Shown here piece by piece: positions 18,344 through 26,873 of a stretch of 48,857 nucleotides of DNA. This DNA comes from Rhodococcus rhodnii (GTDB taxonomy: Bacteria > Actinomycetota > Actinomycetes > Mycobacteriales > Pseudonocardiaceae): positions 1 through 48,857 of the forward strand of contig JOAA01000048.1 in NCBI GenBank assembly GCA_000720375.1, written 5' to 3'. Made by a program: the position numbers and the translations under genes. The notes under the pieces were generated by a model. That model was not told the DNA's origin, did no database searches, and saw only the letters and a list, made by a program, of their open reading frames with translations. Each line of letters opens with the position of its first letter. The stretch's first letter is position 1.

Positions 18344-18897
18344 CCGCGCGTGAGATCGTGGCGAAGGGTGACGGCTTCGCCCTCGCCAGGATGCTGGACG
18401 GCGACATGGACTTCCTCTCAGCCCAAGGCGACGGCGCTTTCGACCCGGACCGGGACGATCAGCCACCGCCGCTTGAGGTGTTCCGGCTGGCGGTGACCAC
18501 GCCGGACGGCGTCGAACTGCTCGGTGACGTGACCTGGCATCCGGTGGACTACGGGCCGTCGGTGCGGTCGCGGGCGTACGACCTCGGCTTTGGTCTGCTC
18601 CCGGCGGCTCGCGGGCGGGGCATCGGCAGCGCCGCGATGCGGGCCTTGGCGCGCTACGTGTTCGATACGACGCAGTCGAACCGCGTCCAGGCGAGCACGG
18701 ATGTCACGAACGTCCCAGCTCAGCGGGCATTGGAGAAGGCCGGGTTCACTCGTGAGGGCGTCGTGCGGGGCGCACAGCTGCGGGGTGGCGAGCACCGTGA
18801 CCTCGTCGCGTACAGCTTGCTCCGAACAGAGGTTACTGGCGAGAAACTTACTCCTAGTCAGAACGCGTCCGTCGAACTAGATTCGAGGGATGGTTGA
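18340..18897 (+). CDS. GNAT acetyltransferase, second of a tandem pair
   Basis: 185 residues, clearly a duplicate of the preceding gene: VAKGDGFALARMLDGD, ELLGDVTWHPVDYGPS, ARGRGIGSAAMRAL, NRVQASTDVTNVPAQRALEKAGFTREGVVRGAQLRGGEHRDLVAYSLLRT. GTG 18340 overlaps the upstream stop (GTGA). The 20-residue C-terminal extension is variable, and its last bases overlap the choD start by 8, so the three genes may be cotranscribed. Confidence 0.85.
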   Translation: MTAREIVAKGDGFALARMLDGDMDFLSAQGDGAFDPDRDDQPPPLEVFRLAVTTPDGVELLGDVTWHPVDYGPSVRSRAYDLGFGLLPAARGRGIGSAAMRALARYVFDTTQSNRVQASTDVTNVPAQRALEKAGFTREGVVRGAQLRGGEHRDLVAYSLLRTEVTGEKLTPSQNASVELDSRDG

Positions 18898-20542
18898 CTA
18901 CGACGTCATCGTCGTCGGCTCGGGTTTCGGTGGCAGCGTCGCCGCGCTCCGGCTTACCGAGAAGGGCTACCGCGTCGCCGTGATCGAGGCGGGCAGGCGG
19001 TTCGCCGACGACGAGTTCGCCAAGACCTCTTGGGACCTGCGCCGCTACCTGTGGGCGCCCGCGGTCGGCTGCTTCGGCATCCAGCGCATCCACCTGCTGC
19101 GGGACGTGATGGTGCTGGCCGGCGCGGGCGTCGGCGGCGGTTCGCTGGTCTACGCGAACACCCTCTACCGCCCGCTCGACCCGTTTTACCAGGACAAACA
19201 GTGGGCGCACATCACCGACTGGCGGGACGAGCTGGCACCGCACTACGACCAGGCGAGCCGCATGCTCGGCGTCGTGACCAACCCGACCGTGACGGCATCC
19301 GACGAGGTCATGCAGAAGGTGGCCGCGGAGATGGGCGTCGCGGACTCCTACCACCCGACGCCGGTCGGCGTGTACTTCGGCAAGCCGGGCGAGACGGTCG
19401 CCGACCCGTTCTTCGGAGGCGCCGGGCCCGCCCGGACCGGCTGCACCGAGTGCGGCTCGTGCATGACCGGCTGCCGGGTGGGCGCCAAGAACACGCTGAT
19501 GAAGAACTACCTGTACCTGGCCGAACAGGCCGGCGCCAAGATCATTCCGCTGACCACGGTCACCGGGCTGAGCGAGCGCCCGGACGGGTCGTTCGAGGTC
19601 GCGATCCGCAAGACAGGCAAGCGATTCCGGCACACGCTGACCGCGTCGCATGTGGTGCTCGCGGCCGGGACGTGGGGCACGCAGCAGCTGCTGCACCAGA
19701 TGCGCCGGTCCGGCGCGCTGCCCCGGCTTTCCGCCAGGCTGGGCGAGCTGACCAGGACGAACTCCGAGGCGATCATCGGCGCCGGCCGGTTCAAGGTCGA
19801 CCCGGACAGGGACTTCAGCCACGGCGTCGCGATCACGTCGTCCATCCACCCGGACGCGAACACGCACATCGAGCCCGTGCGTTATGGCAAGGGCAGCAAC
19901 GCGATGAGCCTGCTGCAGACGATCGCCACCGATGGCGCTTCCGACGTGCCGCGTTGGAAGCAGGCGCTGCGGTTCATGGCGAAACACCCCATCCAGACCG
20001 CGCGGTTGCTCAACGGATATCGGTGGAGCGAGCGGACGGTGATCCTGCTCGTGATGCAGTCGCTGGACAATTCGATCACGACCTATGTGGACAAGCGCGG
20101 AAAGTACACGTCCAAACAGGGTCATGGTGAACCGAATCCGTCCTTCATCCCCGCCGGGCATCAGGCGAACCAGTTGACCGCCAAGCACATCGGCGGGGTC
20201 GCGGGCGGAACGTGGGGCGAGATCTTCGATGTCCCGCTCACCGCGCATTTCATCGGCGGCTGTCCGATCGGCGAGGATTCGTCGACCGGCGTGATCGATC
20301 CCTACCACCGGGTGCACAACTATCCCGGTCTGTCTGTTGTGGACGGGGCGGCGATCACGGCCAATCTGGGTGTCAATCCGTCGCTGACCATCACCGCGCA
20401 GGCCGAACGCGCATTCTCCTTGTGGCCCAACAAGGGCGAAGCAGATCCACGTCCGGATCAAGGATCACCGTATCGCCGGATTGACGCGGTCGCGCCGAAG
20501 GCACCCACCGTGCCCACATCGGCTCCGGGGGCGTTGCGGTAA
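18890..20542 (+). CDS. choD: GMC-type FAD oxidoreductase, ChoD family
   Basis: 550 residues, nearly collinear with M. tuberculosis ChoD (putative cholesterol oxidase): YDVIVVGSGFGGSVAALRLTEKGYRVAVIEAGRRF (FAD dinucleotide fold), GAGVGGGSLVYANTLY, and NYPGLSVVDGAAITANLGVNPSLTITAQAERA at the end. Near residues 183-195 is GCTECGSCMTGCRVGAKN, a C-x2-C-x2-C-x3-C motif like those that bind iron-sulfur clusters. No signal peptide. It lies downstream of guaB3 as in mycobacteria. The true substrate of this subfamily, sterol or another alcohol, is uncertain. Confidence 0.92.
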   Translation: MVDYDVIVVGSGFGGSVAALRLTEKGYRVAVIEAGRRFADDEFAKTSWDLRRYLWAPAVGCFGIQRIHLLRDVMVLAGAGVGGGSLVYANTLYRPLDPFYQDKQWAHITDWRDELAPHYDQASRMLGVVTNPTVTASDEVMQKVAAEMGVADSYHPTPVGVYFGKPGETVADPFFGGAGPARTGCTECGSCMTGCRVGAKNTLMKNYLYLAEQAGAKIIPLTTVTGLSERPDGSFEVAIRKTGKRFRHTLTASHVVLAAGTWGTQQLLHQMRRSGALPRLSARLGELTRTNSEAIIGAGRFKVDPDRDFSHGVAITSSIHPDANTHIEPVRYGKGSNAMSLLQTIATDGASDVPRWKQALRFMAKHPIQTARLLNGYRWSERTVILLVMQSLDNSITTYVDKRGKYTSKQGHGEPNPSFIPAGHQANQLTAKHIGGVAGGTWGEIFDVPLTAHFIGGCPIGEDSSTGVIDPYHRVHNYPGLSVVDGAAITANLGVNPSLTITAQAERAFSLWPNKGEADPRPDQGSPYRRIDAVAPKAPTVPTSAPGALR

Positions 20543-20600
20543 AGGACACTACTCATTTCGAGTGACATTTTGTAGTCTCACCTCGGCAGTTATGCATCTG

Positions 20601-20613
20601 ACGACAATGTCGT
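20601..20613. promoter_or_regulatory. 13-bp palindrome upstream of the secreted oxidase
   Basis: ACGACA-A-TGTCGT, perfect arms, 51 bases before the next gene's start. A candidate operator; no regulator is identified. Confidence 0.4.
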
Positions 20614-20663
20614 GCGAAGAGTCGCCGGACGCCCGATGATGGAGAAGTCGGGAGGAGTCGGGG

Positions 20664-22145
20664 ATGATGGATCGGCGTGCGTTTTTGCGGGCCGCGGGAC
20701 TGGCCGGGGCCGGTACTGTTTTCGCGGGCTGTTCATCCACCGGAACAACGACGCCCGGCGGGCAGCCGACGACAACGTTGCCTTTGCCGCCGACCACGAC
20801 GACGGTGACCGTCCCGCCGCCCCCACCGAACTGGGAATCGTTGCGCGCCAGGATCAGCGGAACGCTTCTGCTGCCCGGCGACAAGGACTTCGACACGGTA
20901 CGGCAGGTCTACAACCCGCTGACCGACACACGAAAACCGGTCGCGGTGGCGCGGTGCAAGACCACTGAGGACGTCCAGGCCTGTGTCGCGGTCGCGGCCG
21001 AGTCGAAAGTCCCGATCGCGGCTCGAAGCGGCGGGCACAGTTACGCGGGTTACTCGATTCCGGAATCGGGCCTGCAGGTCGATCTGTCGGAGATGAAGGC
21101 GATCGCGGTCCGTCCAGATGGGACAGTGCGGGTCGGAGCGGGCGCCCGGCTGCTCGATGTCTACACAGAACTGGCGAAAGCGGGAAAATGCCTGCCTGCC
21201 GGGTCGTGCCCGACGGTCGGGATCGCCGGGCTGACATTGGGTGGCGGAATCGGTGTGTTGTCCCGTAAATTCGGCCTGACCTGTGACCGTCTCGACGCGG
21301 CCACCGTTGTGACGGCGGACAGCCGTATCGTCGAGGCCTCCGGGTCCGCGGGAGCCGATCTGTTCTGGGCATTGCGCGGCGGCGGTGGCGGGAATTTCGG
21401 AATAGTCACGGAGTTTGTCTTCGCCACAGTTCCCGCGCCCGCGCTCACTGTGTTCACAATGCGATTTCCGGCCGGGTCGACAACGGACGTTCTGGGCGCG
21501 TGGCAGCAGTGGATCGGCACCACACCACCGGAACTGTGGTCCAACATCATCGTCGTCGGCGGGGCCCAAGCGCCCTCCTGTGAGGTCAGCGGCTGCTTCG
21601 TCGGCTCGCCGGGCGAGCTGAACGGCCTGCTGGCCGGGTTGAAGGTCCGGCCGTCTTCCCGTGTGGTGCAAGCAAAGGAATACCTCGACGGAATGCGGTT
21701 CTTCGCAGGCAGCAGCCAGCGGCAGGCCTTTGTGGCCTCCTCGCGGATGCTGTCAGGCCCGGTGGATCCGGCCAAGATCACCCGGGTGATGACCGGCCGT
21801 CCAGGGCTGGACCTGCTGATCGACGCCCTCGGCGGAGCGGTCGCGGAGATGGCGCCGTCCGATACGGCCTTTCCGCACCGGAAAGCCTTTGCCAGCGCCC
21901 AGATCTACATGAAGACGGACGCGGCAGGCGCGGCGCGCGCCACCACACAGGTCGGCGAGGTCCGGGACGCGCTGACCGAGTTCTCCGGCGCGACCGGATA
22001 CGTCAACTACATCGACCCGACCATGCCGGACTGGGCGACCGCGTACTACGGCGCGAACCTGCCCCGCCTGCAGCAGATCGCCAAAACCTTGGACCCGAAC
22101 CGGGTTTTCGCCTTCCCACAAGCCATCCCGCAGCCCGCGAGTTAG
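20664..22145 (+). CDS. exported berberine-bridge-type FAD oxidase (Tat lipoprotein)
   Basis: 493 residues. The N-terminus has a Tat motif (RRAFLRAAG) and a lipobox (FAGC, Cys23), so it should be exported folded and lipid-anchored. A Thr/Pro linker (28-56) precedes the FAD_binding_4 domain. SGGHSY (His125) and GSCPTVGIAGLTLGGG (Cys182) are the two residues that attach FAD covalently in the BBE family, so the cofactor is probably bicovalent. The C-terminal BBE segment ends NLPRLQQIAKTLDPNRVFAFPQAIP. ATG 20664 follows GGGAGGAG. Substrate unknown (sugar, alcohol or alkaloid-like). Convergent with the CHAT gene, with 4 bases overlap. Confidence 0.9.
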   Translation: MMDRRAFLRAAGLAGAGTVFAGCSSTGTTTPGGQPTTTLPLPPTTTTVTVPPPPPNWESLRARISGTLLLPGDKDFDTVRQVYNPLTDTRKPVAVARCKTTEDVQACVAVAAESKVPIAARSGGHSYAGYSIPESGLQVDLSEMKAIAVRPDGTVRVGAGARLLDVYTELAKAGKCLPAGSCPTVGIAGLTLGGGIGVLSRKFGLTCDRLDAATVVTADSRIVEASGSAGADLFWALRGGGGGNFGIVTEFVFATVPAPALTVFTMRFPAGSTTDVLGAWQQWIGTTPPELWSNIIVVGGAQAPSCEVSGCFVGSPGELNGLLAGLKVRPSSRVVQAKEYLDGMRFFAGSSQRQAFVASSRMLSGPVDPAKITRVMTGRPGLDLLIDALGGAVAEMAPSDTAFPHRKAFASAQIYMKTDAAGAARATTQVGEVRDALTEFSGATGYVNYIDPTMPDWATAYYGANLPRLQQIAKTLDPNRVFAFPQAIPQPAS

Positions 22146-24766
22146 CTGCCGAGGCACACGAACGGCCGGCGCAGCGGATCGACGGCCACCGCGTCGGCCA
22201 GCGCCACCGCAGGCGAAGCGCCCGAAGCCAGAGCCCGGTGATAGTCGTCCATTGCCGCGGCGGCAGGCAGATCGCCGACACGGCTTGCCGCCGCGACAAC
22301 GGTTCCGACGCCACCGGCCAGCAACGCCCCGGCGAATCCCAGAGCCTCGTCACCTGGCCGGATCCGGCTCAGCGCGAGCTCGCAGGCGGCGAGCACGACC
22401 TGCCGGGGAGGTTGCTGCAGTCGCGCCAATTCGTGCGCGAACAGAGCGCCGTCCACCAGTTCGAGCCGCGAGAACAGCGCGTTCTCGGCCTCGTGTTCCC
22501 CGTGCGCGGCAACGTGAACGAGCGAGGCTCCGTCGAAGCTTTCCAGCACCGCGAACGAAGTCGCGTCGTCATCGGCGAGCAGCTTGGCCGTCTCGTAGTG
22601 TGCGGCCAGCTTGTCGATCTCACCGATGGCAGCCGACAACCCAGGCCCACGAACCAAAGCAGTATGTCCGGAGTGGACTGGCGAGCTGGATGCCGCGACC
22701 CACGCGGTCGCCGACGGCGCGACCACCACGGGCCGGGATCGCAGTGAAGGCAAAGCGCCCCAAGGCACCGCGTAGAGCGCACCGGTCGGGACGATCACCA
22801 GATCCCCGGTCAGCTCGGCCAGCGGATGCATCAGCTGTGTGTCCAGCGCGACCGCGTGCTTACGGGCCGAGGTCGAGATCGCCTCGAACAGAGGTTCTGG
22901 CAAGTGGTCCGGTGCCATCGCGTTGAGATCCGCGTGCAGGCGCAACGCGTTCTCGGTCGCTTTGGCCGCGGACCCGAGCCGCACCAGCTGGACGCGGCCT
23001 TGCGTCAGCACCACAGCCAGCATGGCGTCGCCGGACACCGCGAAGCTGATCAAAGTCCGGGAACCGAGCTGTGCCAACACCTCCGAGACGGAGGCGACCG
23101 GGCGGGGTTTGCCCCAGCGGGAGGCCGCGTGCCAGCCCAGGCGCATCGCGGCTCGTTGGCGTTCGGCGTAGCGTGAGCGGAGTTTCGTCGTCGGGCGACC
23201 GTCCAGTTTGGCCTGTCGCAGCGTGTAGCCGAGGTTGCGGATCTCCGCGATCAGCTCGACCAGTTGCGGGTCGTCGATGCCGGAAACCGGTTCGTAGCGG
23301 TACATCTGCGCGCGCGTCTGCTCGAGCCAGCCGAACATCCGGCGGGCTTCGGCCGGGGACTCGCCGCCGTCGAGCACGAGCTGGACAGCGAGGTCGCCGA
23401 GTTCCTGGCCGTGGATCGCGGTCGCCGACACGAGCTCCAGCCCGCCCATCCGGTCACGCGCGTGGCTGAGGTCGTTCAGGCCGGCCCGCGCCTGGGCGAA
23501 GGCCTTGCGTCGATTTCCTACGGCTGCGGCAAGTTCGGCACGAGTCAAGCGCAGCAACATCCGTTGCTCGATCGGAGCGAGCGGGCCTGGCCTGCTCAAC
23601 GCATCGAGCAACGCTGCCGCCTCGGCGATGTTGCCGCGTCGCACTTCCAGGCGTGCGGCCAACGTGCGTGCGATCGCGGCTTCATCCATCAGCCGTACGG
23701 ATGTCAGATCATCTGCCAACTGACTGGCACGCGACGGAAGCGACGCGGGGACGCTCGTGTCCCTCCAGGCCCGTGCGACGTCGATGCGGAGTCCGACCAG
23801 CGCTGCGACGGCCGCCCATGCGTCACTGCCACGGCGTTTGAAACGGCGTCGCGCCGAGTTGGCCATCTTGTGGCCGAGGGAAAGGTTGTCCTCCATCAAC
23901 GCGGCCGTCGCACGCATCAACTCGGCCTCGGCGAGGTCCTGCTGCACGCGTTCCACCTGCATCTGCGGCAACACGTCGTCGAGGTGCTTGGCGACCTCGT
24001 CGGCCAGGCCCGCGGAGATCAAGGCCTGTGACTGGTCGATCCGCAGCCGGGGCAGCATGAACGGGGCCAGCTCAAGGTAGTCGCGCTCGGCCTGCTGGTA
24101 GTACCGCAGCGCTTCGGGGATGTCACCCGAACGCTGGTACAGGTCACCCAATTGGTGACGGATGTAGGCCACGCGCAGGGCCAGGTTGTTGTCCAGGCCG
24201 AGGGTGATGGCCATGTTGAGGTTGATGAACGCCGGCTCGATCCGGCCCATCTCCAGGTACGCCTGGCCGCGGTTGGCCAGCGACGCGATCATCGAGTCGA
24301 TCACCCTGACCGGGTCCTCGGCGCCGATCTCGATGTGCCGTTCGTTGTGCGCGATCGCCGAGTCCAGCAGCGGGATGCTTTCCTCGTACCGTCCACTGCG
24401 GATCAACATGCCCGCGTGGTTGCCGTCGATCGCCGCGCCCAGTTCGGCTTTCGCCCGTTCGTCGGTCAGTGCTTCGACCGAGGGACGCAGCTCGGCGATC
24501 CGGGCGATGCCGCGCGCGACCGTGCCGTACTCCGCCTCGCCGAACGCGAGCGTGATCAGGATGCGGGTACGGATCCGGATCCACTCGACGTCGTGGCTCG
24601 GGCCCGCGTTCTCCAGCAGGGCAAGTGCTTTCCGCAGCAGGCTGCGTTCCTGCTTGTAGCGGCCGGAGTGGCCGACCTCCAGCGCGCGGCGGTGCAGTTG
24701 CCTTGCCTCGCCGACCACATCGGCGATTGACCGGTGCGTCCGTTCGGTCGGGCGTGTCGGCGGCAC
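22142..24766 (-). CDS. TPR-CHAT protease (caspase-like)
   Basis: 874 residues. Residues 1-480 are tetratricopeptide-like helical repeats (ARQLHRRALEVGHSGRYKQERSLLRKALALLE..., RGQAYLEMGRIEPAFINLNMAITLG, LGDLYQRSGDIPEALRYYQQAERDYL). The C-terminal 300 residues form a CHAT domain of the separase/caspase clan. Its catalytic pair is visible: His about 755 in LVHVAAHGEHEAENALFSRLEL and Cys about 795 in VVLAACELALSRIRPGDEALGFAGALLAGGVGTVVAAASRV. It should be a cytosolic, probably signal-activated cysteine protease whose TPRs bind a partner. GTG 24766 has a weak ribosome binding site. It lies 78 bases downstream of the GPVHHQ gene. Confidence 0.88.
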   Translation of the reverse strand: MPPTRPTERTHRSIADVVGEARQLHRRALEVGHSGRYKQERSLLRKALALLENAGPSHDVEWIRIRTRILITLAFGEAEYGTVARGIARIAELRPSVEALTDERAKAELGAAIDGNHAGMLIRSGRYEESIPLLDSAIAHNERHIEIGAEDPVRVIDSMIASLANRGQAYLEMGRIEPAFINLNMAITLGLDNNLALRVAYIRHQLGDLYQRSGDIPEALRYYQQAERDYLELAPFMLPRLRIDQSQALISAGLADEVAKHLDDVLPQMQVERVQQDLAEAELMRATAALMEDNLSLGHKMANSARRRFKRRGSDAWAAVAALVGLRIDVARAWRDTSVPASLPSRASQLADDLTSVRLMDEAAIARTLAARLEVRRGNIAEAAALLDALSRPGPLAPIEQRMLLRLTRAELAAAVGNRRKAFAQARAGLNDLSHARDRMGGLELVSATAIHGQELGDLAVQLVLDGGESPAEARRMFGWLEQTRAQMYRYEPVSGIDDPQLVELIAEIRNLGYTLRQAKLDGRPTTKLRSRYAERQRAAMRLGWHAASRWGKPRPVASVSEVLAQLGSRTLISFAVSGDAMLAVVLTQGRVQLVRLGSAAKATENALRLHADLNAMAPDHLPEPLFEAISTSARKHAVALDTQLMHPLAELTGDLVIVPTGALYAVPWGALPSLRSRPVVVAPSATAWVAASSSPVHSGHTALVRGPGLSAAIGEIDKLAAHYETAKLLADDDATSFAVLESFDGASLVHVAAHGEHEAENALFSRLELVDGALFAHELARLQQPPRQVVLAACELALSRIRPGDEALGFAGALLAGGVGTVVAAASRVGDLPAAAAMDDYHRALASGASPAVALADAVAVDPLRRPFVCLGS

Positions 24767-24798
24767 TGGTCTATGAGACCACAGAAGGTCAACTAGGC

Positions 24799-24834
24799 GT
24801 GCCCGCCGACCGGCTGTAGCCGGGCGACGGGCAC
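24799..24834 (-). promoter_or_regulatory. strong hairpin between the GPVHHQ gene and the CHAT gene
   Basis: GTGCCCG-C-GACCGGC and its near-complement GCCGGGC-A-CGGGCAC enclose a short loop 11 bases after the small gene's stop. It may be a partial terminator that makes the small protein more abundant than the protease. Confidence 0.65.
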
Positions 24835-24844
24835 GTGATCAACA

Positions 24845-25090
24845 TCAAGGCGTCTTCTCGGGCTCCGTCTGGTGGTGGACCGGGCCGTCAGGCTGGGTGC
24901 CACCGCTGCTGTCGACCGGTCCGCCCTGGTGGTGCACCGGGCCGTCGGTCGTGTCGCCACCTTCCTCGGTGTCGATGTCGACGGTGACCGGAACGCCCTG
25001 GTGGTGCACGGGGCCTGTCGGCCGCAGCGGCGCCTTCTTGGGCTTGACCAGACCCTCGAGGTCTTCGTTCTCGGTATTGGCGGTCGTCAT
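24845..25090 (-). CDS. small protein with three GPVHHQ repeats, partner of the TPR-CHAT protease
   Basis: 81 residues, ATG 25090 after an excellent GAGGAGGGA site. It has an acidic head (TTANTENEDLEGL), a short basic patch (KPKKAPLRP), then TGPVHHQGVPV, TDGPVHHQGGPV and PDGPVHHQTEP separated by acidic Gly/Asp/Ser linkers of about 20 residues. It is soluble, disordered in appearance, without Cys or membrane segment. The repeats differ in DNA wording while the hexapeptide is exact, which suggests selection on the peptide. It is directly upstream of the TPR-CHAT gene, with a hairpin between. I infer a substrate, activator or released peptide of the protease. No family recognised. Confidence 0.8.
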   Translation of the reverse strand: MTTANTENEDLEGLVKPKKAPLRPTGPVHHQGVPVTVDIDTEEGGDTTDGPVHHQGGPVDSSGGTQPDGPVHHQTEPEKTP

Positions 25091-25135
25091 GAGCAGTCCC
25101 TCCTCGTAACGCGCACTGGGCACGTTGTCCCCTGA

Positions 25136-25169
25136 CCAGAGTCACCGAGCGGCGGTTTGTCGACTCTGG
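25136..25169. promoter_or_regulatory. inverted repeat upstream of the GPVHHQ gene
   Basis: CCAGAGT pairs with ACTCTGG across 20 bases, 46 bases before the small gene's start. A second hairpin, CGGTTC with GAACCG, follows at about 25181-25200. Together they may be an operator, or the terminator of the upstream aldehyde dehydrogenase gene. The rest of the gap to 25292 is AT-rich and probably holds the promoter. Confidence 0.45.
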
Positions 25170-25292
25170 GTGATCAAGCGCGGTTCTCCCCTGGGAACCG
25201 GCCTGAATGTACCGCACGAATGGAGGAATGGGAATTACTGAGGGAAACAGGACCTAGATCGAATTACTCCGATTGTGACTTAATTGATCCGA

Positions 25293-26789
25293 TTAGAGGC
25301 TAACGTTTGTCAGCACCGTTATCCGCTCCTCGGTCAGGTCGATCATGGCTGATCGGACGCCTTCCCTGCCGAAGCCGGAACCCTTGACGCCGCCGTATGG
25401 CATCTGGTCTGCACGGAATGACGGAACGTCACCGATGATGACGCCGCCGACTTCCAGTTCGGCGCCCGCGCGAGTCGCGGTCGGCAGATCACGGGTGAAC
25501 ACGCCGGCCTGCAATCCGTAGGCCGATGAATTCACCCGATCGAATGCGTCGTCGTTACCGTCCACAATTGACACGGCGAGCACCGGGCCAAAGACCTCCT
25601 CGGCCCAGACCTTGCTGTCCTCCGGCGCGTCCAGCAGCAGCGTCGGCTCGACCAGCGTGCCCTCGCGATGCCCGCCTGCCAGCAGTTTCGCGCCGCGTGA
25701 CGTCGCTTCCTCGATCCACGACTGGATACGGGCCGCGGCTGCCTCGTCCACCACGGGACCGACCTCGACGTCCGGGTCGTGCGGGTCGCCGTTGCGCAGC
25801 CCGCGAACCGCGTCGACGAGCTTGCCGATGAACTCGTCGGCGATCGCACGGTCCACAAGCACCCGCTGCACCGCGATGCACGACTGCCCGGCCTGGTAGT
25901 TGCCGAACGTGGCGATCCGCTGGGCGGCGAAGTCCAGGTCCGGCCAGTCCGCGCAGACCACGGCCGCGGCGTTGCCGCCCAGTTCGAGCACGAAGTGCTT
26001 GCGCGGCGCGGCATCCATCAACGACCAGCCGACCGGGCCGGACCCGGTGAACGACACCACCGGCAGCCGCTCGTCCCGCACCAGTGCGGCCGTGGCCTCG
26101 TTGCCGACGGGCAGCACCGAGAACGCGCCGTCCGGCAAGTCGGTCTCGGCCAGCAGTTCGCCGAGCACCAAAGAAGACAGTGGGGTACGCGGCGCGGGCT
26201 TGATGATGATCGGCGCGCCGACCGCGAGCGACGGCGCGACCTTGTGCGCCACCAGGTTGAGCGGGAAATTGAACGGCGCGATGCCCAGCACCGGCCCGCG
26301 CGCGAACCGGCGGACCAGCGCGACCCGGCCGTCCGCACTTGGGTCGGTGTCCAACCGCTGAATCTCGCCGCCGAACCGGCGGGCCTCCTCGGCGGCCACC
26401 CGGAACGTCGAGATCGCCCGCTTGACCTCGACCTCGGCCCACTTCAACGGCTTGCCGTTCTCCGCGGTGATCAGCTCGGCCAGTTCCTCGGCCTGCTCGG
26501 CGAGGCCACGCGAGACGTGCTCGAGAGCGTCGGCCCGGACGTGCGCGGGCGTGCGCCGGAATTCGGCGGCGACGGCCGCTGCCGCCGCGACGGCCCGCTC
26601 GATCTGCTCGGGACCCGGGATCGCGACCGTGGCCACCTCGGAATCATCGAACGGGTGATGCACGGTCAGTGCTTCCACGCCCTGTTCCGGGCGTCCCGCG
26701 ATCCAACAGGGCCGAGGCGTAGGCGTGTAAGCATCCGAAGAAGTCACAGTGTCCAACGTAGTCACTCCAGCGAGTACGTGACCAACCAC
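25293..26789 (-). CDS. NAD(P)-dependent aldehyde dehydrogenase
   Basis: About 490 residues of the ALDH superfamily. It oxidises an aldehyde to its carboxylate. Seen: the cofactor-site motif GIAPFNFPLNLVAHKVAPSLAVGAPIIIKPAPRTPLSSL, general base Glu in FVLELGGNAAAVV, nucleophile Cys in GNYQAGQSCIAVQRVLVD, and EEVFGPVLAV and MPYGGVKGSGFGREGV near the end. It resembles succinate-semialdehyde or glyceraldehyde-type enzymes; the substrate cannot be told. The start is uncertain: 26789 or the GTG at 26765 (VTTLDTVTSSDAY). Divergent from guaA. Confidence 0.88.
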   Translation of the reverse strand: MVGHVLAGVTTLDTVTSSDAYTPTPRPCWIAGRPEQGVEALTVHHPFDDSEVATVAIPGPEQIERAVAAAAAVAAEFRRTPAHVRADALEHVSRGLAEQAEELAELITAENGKPLKWAEVEVKRAISTFRVAAEEARRFGGEIQRLDTDPSADGRVALVRRFARGPVLGIAPFNFPLNLVAHKVAPSLAVGAPIIIKPAPRTPLSSLVLGELLAETDLPDGAFSVLPVGNEATAALVRDERLPVVSFTGSGPVGWSLMDAAPRKHFVLELGGNAAAVVCADWPDLDFAAQRIATFGNYQAGQSCIAVQRVLVDRAIADEFIGKLVDAVRGLRNGDPHDPDVEVGPVVDEAAAARIQSWIEEATSRGAKLLAGGHREGTLVEPTLLLDAPEDSKVWAEEVFGPVLAVSIVDGNDDAFDRVNSSAYGLQAGVFTRDLPTATRAGAELEVGGVIIGDVPSFRADQMPYGGVKGSGFGREGVRSAMIDLTEERITVLTNVSL

Positions 26790-26873
26790 CGGGCGTGAGG
26801 CTGTTCACCCACTTAGTAGATCGGCAGCCACGCCTGGGATGCTTGACCTGCGTCATCCGAGAGGAGCAAGTCA

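Noticed and set aside
24845..25090. Classical RiPP precursor (lanthipeptide or similar)
   Set aside because: No modifying enzyme lies nearby and the protein has no Cys; a protease substrate or partner fits better, though an unknown modification cannot be excluded.
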